From Candidatus Mediterraneibacter vanvlietii (GTDB lineage Bacteria > Bacillota > Clostridia > Lachnospirales > Lachnospiraceae): a DNA stretch of 51,743 nucleotides. This document shows, piece after piece, positions 1 through 6,373 of this stretch. The stretch lies in assembly GCA_019113645.1 (NCBI GenBank), contig DXGZ01000117.1:1-51743 (forward strand). Reading direction: 5' to 3'. Position 1 is the stretch's first letter. Each line of letters begins with the position of its first letter. The notes under the pieces are model-generated. The model had not been told where the DNA came from, did not search any database, and saw only the letters and a list, made by a program, of their open reading frames with translations. The position numbers and the translations under genes were made by a program.

Positions 1-137
1 CCGCTCATTTAGTTTTTCTTAGATCCTGGAGCGGAGCCGAATCCGGCATTCCCTTCCCGCAGAATACGTTTTCACTAATTATCTCCTGCGGATTTCGGAT
101 TTGTTCTGTCTGAGTTTCCTATGCGACAAACCCAGAT
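1..137 (-). repeat. Left copy of a ~135-bp dispersed repeat / structured 3' element
   Basis: Read on the minus strand, this sequence directly follows the deacetylase stop codon and is nearly identical to the sequence directly following the stop codon of the last gene (51590-51735). Over the distal ~118 bases I count three substitutions, with a few more near the stop codons. Inverted segments inside it include CTGGGTTT/AAACTCAG, CCGCAG/CTGCGG, GCCG-GATT-CGGC and CCGCTC/GAGCGG. Two of the three distal differences fall on opposite sides of the GCCG/CGGC stem and keep it paired. It could be a structured 3'-UTR RNA or a small mobile DNA repeat; the sequence alone does not decide. Confidence 0.85.
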
Positions 138-1013
138 TTATTCCACCAGCTCACTCAGCGGCCGCACCTGATATCCCATTTCTTCCCATTTTGTCAGCAG
201 CTCATCCAGTATTTCTGCATTTGTGCTTGATGTGCTGTGCAGGAGTACAATAGCGCCGGGATGGATTCGTCCGAGAAGTTTATCGAAGGCTTCTTCTTTT
301 GTGGGCTGGTCATCTGCATACCAGTCTACATACGCCAGACTCCAGAAGAATGTTTGATATCCCAGTTCCTTTGCCATTTCCAGGTTGGACTCACTGTAGA
401 TTCCCTGCGGCGGCCGATAGTATTTCGTCATTTCCTGACCGGTTGTCTGCCGGAATGCATCTTCCACGGCTGTAAGTTCCTTTTTGAATTCTTCCATTGA
501 TTCTATGCCAGACATATTGGGGTGGTGCCATGTGTGATTGCCTACCGTGTGTCCTTCATCTATCATCCGTTGAATCAGTTCGGGCTCGGATTCTATGTAG
601 GTTCCCACTACAAAGAAGGTTGCGGACACGTTATGTTTTTTCAATGCATTGAGAATCGTTTCGGTGTTCCCGTTTTCGTATCCTGCGTCAAATGTGAGGT
701 AGAGCACTTTTTCCTCTGTATCCTGTGCATAGTATGCGTTGTATTCAGCCAGTTCTTCTATTGAGGCATTACCCTGAGGGCATTGTCCCTCCTCCTGAAA
801 ACTCAGTCCCCAGTTTCCGGAAGAGGCGCCGCCGGATGCGGATTGTACTGACGAACTGCCCGGCAGTGTCCGGAAATTGTCTGAGGTCAGATATCCGATG
901 CCGTATCCGAGCAGATAAGCGCATAGAAGCAGCAGGATCAGAAGTACAGGTTTCCGGAGAACAGAGAGTTTTTTTAAAATGGATTTAAGTGGAATGTTCT
1001 GGTTAGATTTCAT
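138..1013 (-). CDS. pdaA: Membrane-anchored polysaccharide deacetylase, PdaA-like (NodB domain)
   Basis: A 291-aa protein with a basic N-terminus, one membrane segment (about residues 20-42) and a NodB homology domain in the C-terminal two thirds. The family motifs are visible: LTFDAGYENG (motif 1, in the PdaA-specific TFDAGYENG form), GNHTWHHPN (the metal-binding HxxxH), RPPQGIY (motif 3) and LLHSTSSTNA near the end. Family members are metal-dependent N-deacetylases acting on peptidoglycan outside the membrane; PdaA makes muramic delta-lactam in spore cortex. The start codon is the first ATG before the membrane segment, and its ribosome binding site is weak. The gene is monocistronic and its stop codon abuts a repeat found again at the other end of the window. 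Deacetylase function is firm; the exact PdaA role is inferred from motif 1. Confidence 0.85.
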   Translation of the reverse strand: MKSNQNIPLKSILKKLSVLRKPVLLILLLLCAYLLGYGIGYLTSDNFRTLPGSSSVQSASGGASSGNWGLSFQEEGQCPQGNASIEELAEYNAYYAQDTEEKVLYLTFDAGYENGNTETILNALKKHNVSATFFVVGTYIESEPELIQRMIDEGHTVGNHTWHHPNMSGIESMEEFKKELTAVEDAFRQTTGQEMTKYYRPPQGIYSESNLEMAKELGYQTFFWSLAYVDWYADDQPTKEEAFDKLLGRIHPGAIVLLHSTSSTNAEILDELLTKWEEMGYQVRPLSELVE

Positions 1014-1102
1014 GGTTTATACAGACCTGACCGTATGATAATCAGGCAAGATTGTTTTGTAATATATATGTATAAAGTCGTGGGAGTATGTGAAAATCTA
1101 AA

Positions 1103-1140
1103 GTGACATTATCTCAAGTGAATCCTAAGGTGACATTATC
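1103..1140. repeat. Two 11-bp direct repeats GTGACATTATC, 27 bp apart
   Basis: GTGACATTATC occurs at 1103-1113 and again at 1130-1140, in the gap between the deacetylase and the riboswitch promoter. Short spaced repeats of this kind can be transposase-binding sites of a decayed insertion sequence end or operator sites. No transposase gene is nearby, so the origin is undecided. Confidence 0.5.
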
Positions 1141-1172
1141 ATAAGTTAATAACACATTAATAACAAATTTAT

Positions 1173-1201
1173 TTGACAAACACCTGGGTATGTGATATAT
1201 T
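1173..1201 (+). promoter_or_regulatory. Sigma-A promoter of the manganese-riboswitch transcript
   Basis: TTGACA at 1173-1178 and TATATT at 1196-1201 are separated by 17 nt. The predicted start lies around 1208, just before the first riboswitch helix. No other gene start lies between this promoter and the helical-protein gene at 1429. Confidence 0.85.
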
Positions 1202-1210
1202 CATCCCAAG

Positions 1211-1342
1211 CAATCGAAAGGGAGTAGCTGAACGCCCGCAAGGGTGGTTTTGTAATCGTCAATCGGTGTCGAGAGGCACCCGTAGCAAATGAGATAGCAA
1301 GACTTTTATTGTGGCAGAGGTCATGATAAAAGTCTTTTTTTA
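1211..1342 (+). ncRNA. yybP-ykoY manganese riboswitch with intrinsic terminator
   Basis: The conserved elements of the yybP-ykoY aptamer are present in order: GGGAGTAGC (about 1220-1228), GTCAATCGGTG (1258-1268) and AGCAAGAC (1296-1303). CAAT-GAAAG at 1211-1220 pairs with CTTTTATTG at about 1303-1311 to form P1. The 3' arm of P1 is also the 5' arm of a terminator, AAGACTTTTAT / ATAAAAGTCTT (1299-1309 / 1326-1336), followed by a run of T. The two folds exclude each other, so Mn2+ binding should stabilise P1 and allow read-through. Known members control Mn exporters and P-type ATPases; here the downstream genes are a helical protein, YccF and a DUF4317-like protein. Confidence 0.9.
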
Positions 1343-1428
1343 TCATACGGAAGGGATTCCGAAACAGGCTTCATTTATTATAAATCTCTCCTCTGCCGCA
1401 TAACTTGCCGGAGAGAAGGAGAGAAAAG

Positions 1429-1893
1429 ATGAAGGAAAATGAAATTCAGAAAACACAGATGAAACAGGAAATCTCAGTGCAGCGTGAACTGGAACAGGCA
1501 GAAACAGCGGGAGAGAAAGCTCTTTGGAGCTTGTATATCGCCCGTGATACTCTGAATAGTGCGAAAAAGTGGGGAATGGTCGATCTGTTTGGCGGAGGTC
1601 TTATCACAGATTTTATCAAACATTCGAAAATGGATTCGGCAGAACCCCAGCTTGTTCAGGCAAAGAAAGATTTGGAAGCCTTTGAAAAAGAATTGAAAGA
1701 TATCCATGTAACAGCGGATCTCAGGATGGAGATCGGCAGTTTCCTTTCGTTTGCGGATTTCTTTTTTGACGGGCCGATCGCAGATTATATGGTACAGAAC
1801 AGAATTAAGAATACACTGGAAGATATCGATGATGCGATCTGTCATGTGGAAGCATTGATGGAACGTATAAAAAATCACAGGGAGGTCAGGTAA
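1429..1893 (+). CDS. Small charged helical protein of unknown function, first gene behind the Mn riboswitch
   Basis: A 154-aa protein rich in Glu, Lys and Gln. It looks largely alpha-helical, with probable coiled-coil stretches at about residues 5-45 and 70-95 and a more hydrophobic Gly/Phe-rich centre (WGMVDLFGGG). I do not recognise a family with certainty. The ATG at 1429 was chosen because GAGAAGGAGAG lies just upstream; a TTG 24 bases earlier is in frame but sits inside that purine stretch. It is followed after one base by yccF, so the two are co-transcribed. The riboswitch suggests a role linked to metal or envelope homeostasis, but that rests on position only. Confidence 0.8.
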   Translation: MKENEIQKTQMKQEISVQRELEQAETAGEKALWSLYIARDTLNSAKKWGMVDLFGGGLITDFIKHSKMDSAEPQLVQAKKDLEAFEKELKDIHVTADLRMEIGSFLSFADFFFDGPIADYMVQNRIKNTLEDIDDAICHVEALMERIKNHREVR

Positions 1894-1894
1894 T

Positions 1895-2254
1895 ATGGGA
1901 TGCTTTGGAAATGTTTTATGGTTTATTTTCGGCGGACTGATCAGCGGACTTAGCTGGTGTCTTGCAGGCTGTCTCTGGTGCGTAACGATTGTGGGAATCC
2001 CGATAGGGATGCAGTGTTTTAAGTTTGCTTCGCTTAGTTTCTTCCCATTTGGAAAAGAGGTCCAGTATGGCGGCGGAGCCGGGTCACTGATTCTGAATGT
2101 ACTGTGGCTGATATTCTCAGGACTGCCGCTGGCACTGGAGCATCTGGCATTTGGGCTGGTCCTGTGTGTTACTGTTGTTGGTATTCCGTTTGGAATGCAG
2201 CACTTCAAACTTGCCAAGCTGGCACTGATGCCGTTTGGCGCGGAAGTCTATTAG
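1895..2254 (+). CDS. yccF: YccF family inner-membrane protein (DUF307)
   Basis: A 119-aa protein made of two copies of the same unit: a hydrophobic helix pair followed by VGIPIGMQCFKFASLSFFPF in the first half and VGIPFGMQHFKLAKLALMPF in the second. This internal duplication and the VGIPxGMQxFK signature define the YccF domain, a small integral membrane module of unknown activity. It has no signal peptide beyond its membrane segments. It follows the helical-protein gene by one base and stops at TAG, 31 bases before the next start. Its place behind a Mn2+ riboswitch is unusual for the family and is the main functional hint. Confidence 0.9.
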   Translation: MGCFGNVLWFIFGGLISGLSWCLAGCLWCVTIVGIPIGMQCFKFASLSFFPFGKEVQYGGGAGSLILNVLWLIFSGLPLALEHLAFGLVLCVTVVGIPFGMQHFKLAKLALMPFGAEVY

Positions 2255-2284
2255 GGATTATTGAAAGAAAATGGAGAAACAGAG

Positions 2285-2935
2285 ATGAGGAAAATAAAAA
2301 TTGACCGTGAGGATATGCTTGCCCTGACAAGGCGGATGACTGTGAAGCGGTCTTCGATTACGAGAATCGCGGGGGCTTATATTGATCCGGACGGATTTGT
2401 GGACGGGACGTTCAATGTCCGGTTTCTGAAACTTTCCGGCTCAGACAAAGCGAAGAATCTGGAGATCGCGAAGACGATACCGTTCGCGGAGACAAACAGG
2501 AAGCTGAAGCGGTATGTGATACCGAAGGAATCAATGGGCAAGGAGAGTATGTGGCAGCTCCTGACAGCGGCGAAGACGTCCGGTCTGGAGAATGACGCGC
2601 TTCTCGATATCTTTTACGATGTGTTTGCCCAGAAATATCAGCCGGATCATGAGTATGGCGTATTTCTGTTCCATGACCGGTATGATATTCCCTCAAAGGC
2701 GGCGGATCATGAAAGGCTGGGAGAATCAGAGCAGGTCTTTGAGTACCTGATCTGCGCGGTCTGCCCGGTCAGCGGAGATTACGAGCCGGGAGAGCCGGAG
2801 TGCGGATTTTTGTTCCCGGCGTACTCGGATGGCGGCGCGCTGGTAAACTGTGTAGATATTTATCAGGCAGATGGAAAAAACATGAATGAGGGGCTGGCAT
2901 CTGTGTTTATTGGCAGAAACGATGTGTTACGTTAA
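2285..2935 (+). CDS. DUF4317-like protein, short form
   Basis: A 216-aa protein starting MRKIKIDREDMLALTRRM, which resembles the N-terminus of DUF4317 proteins: an LxRRxT segment, then a stretch naming a glycine-rich turn (IAGAYIDPDG), then FLKLSGSDKAKNLEIAKT. DUF4317 members I know of are usually nearer 380-400 aa, so this one would lack a C-terminal part. It ends cleanly at TAA without an obvious frameshift. The ATG at 2285 is preceded by GGAG eight bases upstream; the TTG at 2261 has no such site. It is the last gene of the riboswitch operon, since a new promoter follows. The family call is from memory of the pattern and is moderate. Confidence 0.6.
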   Translation: MRKIKIDREDMLALTRRMTVKRSSITRIAGAYIDPDGFVDGTFNVRFLKLSGSDKAKNLEIAKTIPFAETNRKLKRYVIPKESMGKESMWQLLTAAKTSGLENDALLDIFYDVFAQKYQPDHEYGVFLFHDRYDIPSKAADHERLGESEQVFEYLICAVCPVSGDYEPGEPECGFLFPAYSDGGALVNCVDIYQADGKNMNEGLASVFIGRNDVLR

Positions 2936-2978
2936 GGCTGAAAATCGAATTCTGCCAGATCTAAAGCGTTGAATTCCA

Positions 2979-3007
2979 TTGAATATGACCGATTTTTCTG
3001 GTATTAT
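2979..3007 (+). promoter_or_regulatory. Sigma-A promoter for the microcompartment shell genes
   Basis: TTGAAT (2979-2984) and TATTAT (3002-3007) are 17 nt apart. The promoter separates the two BMC genes from the riboswitch operon and leaves a leader of about 115 nt. Confidence 0.65.
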
Positions 3008-3127
3008 AACATTAGTGTAAAAGCGGCGGAACGGGTGGACGTGAATCTGTACTGCCGTAAAACAAAGTGTTCCCGGCTGCAAGATCCGGTAAGGAAATGC
3101 AGCAGGGATAATTTTCAGGAGGATGAC

Positions 3128-3427
3128 ATGGCTGAAGATTATAGAGGAATGGCGATCGGGGTATTTGAACTTGAAAGTGAATGTATCTGTTTCGTGGCTC
3201 TGGACGCAGCGGCGAAGGCTGCGAATGTAAAGATTCAGGCGGTAGAGAGAAACAGACTCAAAGCAGGCGCTTGTGTGAAGATGCGCGGATCTGTCTCTGA
3301 TGTGAAGGCCGCGATGGAAGCGGCACTGGATGCGGCGAGACCGCTGACAAAGATTGTATCCCATACAGTGATTGCGTCTCCATCGGAAGATACGGAAACG
3401 GCGATCCGGATGACGATTGGGAAATAA
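3128..3427 (+). CDS. Bacterial microcompartment shell protein, BMC domain (hexamer type)
   Basis: A 99-aa single BMC-domain protein. The fold signature is visible: GVFELES at the first strand, ALDAAAKAANVKIQAVER in the first helix and second strand, GACVKMRGSVSDVKAAMEAA for the third strand and second helix. Such proteins form hexagonal tiles of microcompartment shells and are close to normal length. The ATG at 3128 has CAGGAGG seven bases upstream; an upstream in-frame start gives a meaningless extension across the promoter. It is followed 43 bases later by a second BMC gene. No microcompartment enzyme (aldehyde dehydrogenase, alcohol dehydrogenase, signature lyase) is adjacent, so this is an orphan shell locus. 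Confidence 0.88.
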   Translation: MAEDYRGMAIGVFELESECICFVALDAAAKAANVKIQAVERNRLKAGACVKMRGSVSDVKAAMEAALDAARPLTKIVSHTVIASPSEDTETAIRMTIGK

Positions 3428-3470
3428 GATGACGATCGAAAAGTAAAAGAAAGAAAGGACAGGTATCGTT

Positions 3471-3755
3471 ATGGCATATGGCGCTTATGGACTGGTAGAA
3501 GTTGTGGGTGAGGCACACGCGGTTCTGGTGACAGACCGCATGCTTAAGACAGCGGAAGTCGAGTATGTGACACAGGATACAAAATGCGGCGGTCATGCTC
3601 TTGTATTCATAGGTGGCAGCGTTTCCGCAGTGACGGCAGCAGTGGAGAGTGTGAAGAACGATCCGCCGTGCCCGGTGGAGTAGACAGCAGTGATTTCCAA
3701 TCCGTCACAGGAGATGGTGGATATCGTGGAAATGTTTAAAGCAAGAAGAAAGTAA
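3471..3755 (+). pseudogene. Second BMC shell protein gene, interrupted by an in-frame TAG at codon 71
   Basis: Translation from the ATG at 3471 gives a clear BMC domain (GLVEVVGEAHAVLVTDRMLK, then GGHALVFIGGSVSAVTAAVE) but stops at TAG (3681-3683) after 70 residues. Past the stop the same frame continues TAVISNPSQEMVDIVEMFKA and ends at TAA (3753-3755), giving a normal-sized shell protein of about 94 codons. The remaining C-terminal helix looks intact, so the simplest reading is a single nonsense change at codon 71 or a sequencing error. TAG is a normal stop in this window (for example yccF at 2252-2254), so general suppression is unlikely. The 70-residue product retains most of the BMC core and might still fold. 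Confidence 0.75.
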
Positions 3756-3772
3756 GAGCAGAAAGTCTAAGT

Positions 3773-3832
3773 GAAGCTGTATGATCGAAAGAAAGTCCGG
3801 AAAGGACTTGCCGGAATATGGCTTCTTTTTTT
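3773..3832 (+). terminator. Nested hairpin terminator after the shell genes
   Basis: GAAGC at 3773-3777 and following bases pair with the sequence ending GCTTC at 3821-3825. An inner AAGTCC/GGACTT hairpin sits in the loop and a run of eight T follows. Confidence 0.75.
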
Positions 3833-3952
3833 ATGGACTTTTCGATGGAAGAAGAGTAAAATGGATGAGGAAATTTGAGCCGGATTGGCATTGATATGAA
3901 GAAAAACCGGAATATATCGACATAAAAATCTGACAATGAAATGGAGAAGATT

Positions 3953-4744
3953 ATGAAGAAATCAGTTTTGTTTTTTGACATTGACGGAACACTTCTCAGT
4001 GAAGTTACGGGGACGATACCGGAGAGTGCCATTCAGGCGCTTCACGCTGCCCAGAAGGCAGGGCATCTGCTTTTTGTAAATACAGGGAGAACGATCTGCA
4101 GCCTTCCGGCAGAGATAAGGAGATTCCCGTTTGACGGATTCCTGTGTGGATGTGGAACAGGACTGTTCTACAGGGGAGAGGAACTGTTCGCCCATTCTAT
4201 TCCGGCAGATCGGGGAAGGGCGATTATCAGCAAGCTGATAGAATGCAGTCTGGGTGGTCTGGCGGAAGGCCCGGAGGATGTGTATTTTCCAAGCAGGATC
4301 AGCAGATTCGACAGACTGGAAGGATCGAGGAGATATTTCCGGCAGAAGGGGATGGGCATAGAACTTCCGATCGAATCTGGAGACTATATTTATGACAAGC
4401 TGTTTGTCTATGCGGATGAGCAGAGTGATCTGGAAGCATTTTTTGCTTTTATTGAGGAAGATATGGAGCCGCTTGACCGGGGAGATAATGCCTACGAAGT
4501 GATACAGAAAGGGTATTCCAAAGCAACTGCCTGTCAGTTCATTCTGGATAAGCTGGGATTCACGCTTGATGATGCGTATGTGTTTGGAGACAGCAGCAAT
4601 GACCTCTCCATGTTCGAGTATGCGAAGCATACGGTGGCGATGGGAAAACATGCGGATGTGCTTGACCCTCACACGGAGTTTGTGACAAAGAAAGTGGAGG
4701 ATGACGGGATTGCCTGTGCACTGGAGCATTACGGACTGATATAA
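3953..4744 (+). CDS. Cof-type HAD-IIB family hydrolase (sugar-phosphate-like phosphatase)
   Basis: A 263-aa cytoplasmic protein of normal length for Cof/HAD-IIB phosphatases. Motif I is FFDIDGTLL near the N-terminus (nucleophile and acid Asp), motif II is in LFVNTGR, the Lys of motif III is probably QKGYSKATA, and motif IV is VFGDSSNDLSMF. The C2-type cap lies between motifs II and III. These enzymes dephosphorylate small phosphorylated metabolites; the substrate cannot be deduced. The start at 3953 was preferred over ATG 3941 because GGAG lies at a good distance before it. It stands alone between a terminator and the hydroxyacid dehydrogenase. Confidence 0.88.
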   Translation: MKKSVLFFDIDGTLLSEVTGTIPESAIQALHAAQKAGHLLFVNTGRTICSLPAEIRRFPFDGFLCGCGTGLFYRGEELFAHSIPADRGRAIISKLIECSLGGLAEGPEDVYFPSRISRFDRLEGSRRYFRQKGMGIELPIESGDYIYDKLFVYADEQSDLEAFFAFIEEDMEPLDRGDNAYEVIQKGYSKATACQFILDKLGFTLDDAYVFGDSSNDLSMFEYAKHTVAMGKHADVLDPHTEFVTKKVEDDGIACALEHYGLI

Positions 4745-4823
4745 GCGAACGGGTCAGTCATGACACGGGGAAACGGTGATCATATGGCAGGCATTTAACA
4801 GAGAGGGACAGAGGTGGATCGAA

Positions 4824-5807
4824 TTGAAGATTTTTGTTTATAATTACAGGGAATTTGACGAGGCAGAGTATTTTCAGAAGTTTTCGAAGGAGTACGGAGT
4901 GGAGCTTGGCATCTGCACGGATGCGCCGACTCTTGAGAATGCGCATCTGGCGGAAGGTTACGAATACATCAGTATTATCACATCCAGAATCGATCATGAA
5001 CTGATGGAGAAATTCCATGAACTTGGTGTGAAGATGATCTCGACCCGCACGATCGGGTATGATCATGTGGATATTGAGACCGCGAAACGCCTCGGAATCC
5101 ATGTGAGCAATGTCTCCTATTCTCCGGAATGTGTGGCGGATTACACGATTATGCTGATGCTTATGTCTATCCGCAAGATGAAGCGGATCATGCAGAGAGA
5201 GGAGATCAATGACTTCTCGCTTCCGGGAATCCAGGGAAGAGAGCTGCCGAATTTTACAGTGGGAGTGCTCGGGACCGGAAGGATCGGACAGGCGGTGATC
5301 CGGGATCTCTCCGGATTCGGCTGCAAGATTTACGCTTATGACAAGTATGAGAATGATTTCGTGAAGGAGCGCGCAGAGTATGCGGATCTGGATACGATTT
5401 ACAGGGAGTGTGATCTGATCACGCTTCATATGCCTCTTCTGGATGACAATTTCCATCTGATCGATCAGGATGCGGTCAGCCGGATGAAGGATGGTGTTGT
5501 GCTCGTGAATACTGCACGCGGCGGGCTGATTGATACGAAGGCGCTGATCGATGGGCTGGAGTCGGGGAAGATCGGAGCAGCAGGGCTGGATGTGATCGAA
5601 GATGAGTTCGGCATGTATTATTATGACAGGAAATCCGATGTGCTGAGCAAGCGGGATCTCTACATTCTGAGAGGATTCCCGAATGTGATTGTGACGCCTC
5701 ACATGGCGTTTTACACAGACCAGGCGGTCAGCGACATGGTGAAACATTCCATAGAGAGCTGCATGATCCGGGCTGAGGGCAAGGAAGATCCCTGGGCGGT
5801 TGTGTAG
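4824..5807 (+). CDS. D-isomer-specific 2-hydroxyacid dehydrogenase (D-lactate dehydrogenase-like)
   Basis: A 327-aa NAD-dependent oxidoreductase. The Rossmann signature GVLGTGRIGQ lies near residue 150. Catalytic residues follow the family order: Arg in NTARGGLID, Glu in DVIEDE and His in TPHMAFYTD. Overall it most resembles D-lactate / VanH-type dehydrogenases, which reduce pyruvate or another 2-oxoacid to the D-2-hydroxyacid with NADH. I chose TTG at 4824 because AGAGGTGG lies just upstream; a GTG at 4776 would add a tail without family similarity. It stands alone, 79 bases after the HAD gene. The substrate assignment to pyruvate is inferred. Confidence 0.85.
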   Translation: MKIFVYNYREFDEAEYFQKFSKEYGVELGICTDAPTLENAHLAEGYEYISIITSRIDHELMEKFHELGVKMISTRTIGYDHVDIETAKRLGIHVSNVSYSPECVADYTIMLMLMSIRKMKRIMQREEINDFSLPGIQGRELPNFTVGVLGTGRIGQAVIRDLSGFGCKIYAYDKYENDFVKERAEYADLDTIYRECDLITLHMPLLDDNFHLIDQDAVSRMKDGVVLVNTARGGLIDTKALIDGLESGKIGAAGLDVIEDEFGMYYYDRKSDVLSKRDLYILRGFPNVIVTPHMAFYTDQAVSDMVKHSIESCMIRAEGKEDPWAVV

Positions 5808-5822
5808 TGCATTTAAGAACAG

Positions 5823-5846
5823 GCGTTTCTGTAAGGCGCAGAAACG
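5823..5846 (+). other. 8-bp hairpin downstream of the hydroxyacid dehydrogenase
   Basis: CGTTTCTG and CAGAAACG pair around a 7-8-nt loop. No T-run follows, so it is not a clear intrinsic terminator; it may protect the 3' end. Confidence 0.4.
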
Positions 5847-5913
5847 ATATCTGCTATTGGGAACGGATTTATTATTGGCATCGGATCTTATGGTATATAT
5901 AGGTTAAACATGA

Positions 5914-5959
5914 TATAATTTCCTTGTTACCGCCCCTAAACTGGTGACAGAAAGGGGGT
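5914..5959 (+). promoter_or_regulatory. Toxin promoter -10 and leader hairpin that masks the Shine-Dalgarno
   Basis: TATAAT at 5914-5919 is a consensus -10 box; the -35 is poor. In the leader, CGCCCCT (about 5931-5937) can pair with the AGGGGGTG that forms the toxin ribosome binding site (about 5952-5959). Par-type toxin messages use such a 5' hairpin to limit translation. Confidence 0.5.
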
Positions 5960-5966
5960 GCCTAAT

Positions 5967-6053
5967 ATGGAAATTGTTACATCTCTTATTATCGCTGTCA
6001 TGGCAGGTGTGATTAGCCATCTCATTTGCAAATGTCTGGACAGTGATAGGTAG
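5967..6053 (+). CDS. Fst/Ldr-like type I toxin peptide, 28 aa
   Basis: The peptide begins MEIVTSLIIAVMAGVISHLI and ends with a charged tail (KCLDSDR). One hydrophobic membrane helix followed by a short acidic/basic tail is the layout of Fst-type toxins, which damage the membrane when overproduced. AAAGGGGG lies 7-8 bases before the ATG. It is convergent with an antisense RNA whose promoter is at 6177-6205, and the two transcripts share a bidirectional terminator at about 6104-6130. The whole layout matches the par locus of plasmid pAD1, in chromosomal form. I have not shown homology to a named toxin, but the architecture is complete. Confidence 0.75.
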   Translation: MEIVTSLIIAVMAGVISHLICKCLDSDR

Positions 6054-6099
6054 TCGGTAACCAGCCTAATGGAATATGCCGTCATAGCAAACGGCAAAG

Positions 6100-6170
6100 A
6101 AAACCCCGGAGGTGCATCTCCGGGGTTTTTGTTATGTCGCCCAATATGGACTTGCTACATCTCTTAGCCT
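6100..6170 (-). ncRNA. Antisense RNA antitoxin of the Fst-like locus
   Basis: Predicted RNA of about 65-70 nt starting near 6170 from the minus-strand promoter at 6177-6205 and ending at the shared terminator. Its 5' part is complementary to 6143-6166, an imperfect copy of the toxin start region 5964-5988 (AATATGG..TTG.TACATCTCTTA). It can therefore pair in trans with the toxin ribosome binding and start region as well as through the terminator stem, as RNAII does with RNAI in par. Confidence 0.65.
6104..6130. terminator. Bidirectional terminator shared by toxin mRNA and antisense RNA
   Basis: ACCCCGGAG and CTCCGGGGT form a 9-bp stem with a short loop. TTTTT follows on the plus strand, and a T-rich run (TTTTCTTT) follows on the minus strand. 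Confidence 0.85.
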
Positions 6171-6176
6171 ACGCAT

Positions 6177-6205
6177 AATATAGCATATGCATCAGGCAAC
6201 GTCAA
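6177..6205 (-). promoter_or_regulatory. Antitoxin RNA promoter
   Basis: On the minus strand, TTGACG (6200-6205) and TATATT (6177-6182) are 17 nt apart. A tandem 13-bp repeat, AGTATGCCTCGTC twice at 6205-6230, lies directly upstream of the -35 box. Confidence 0.75.
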
Positions 6206-6373
6206 GTATGCCTCGTCAGTATGCCTCGTCAGGTAAAAAATATTCCAAGGTTTTGTTTATGACATTGTAACACTTTCTGGTTTTTACTGCAAATTAAATT
6301 CATTTGAATGACAGAATTCTTCTTTTTTCTTCCGGATGCAGTGCTATACTGTGGCAGAAAAAGGAGGAAGATC

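Noticed and set aside
1474-2217. Long minus-strand reading frame opposite the helical and YccF genes
   Set aside because: It is the shadow of the real plus-strand genes: no ribosome binding site, a His/Pro/Ile-rich composition and no domain.
3681-3683. TAG as pyrrolysine or a recoded sense codon in the second BMC gene
   Set aside because: TAG ends other genes normally here (yccF), no pyl genes are in the window, and there is no known reason for recoding in a shell protein. A nonsense change or sequencing error is simpler.
3962-4729. Long minus-strand frames opposite the HAD and hydroxyacid dehydrogenase genes (also 4758-5747)
   Set aside because: They mirror conserved enzymes on the plus strand, have no start signals and show unnatural composition.
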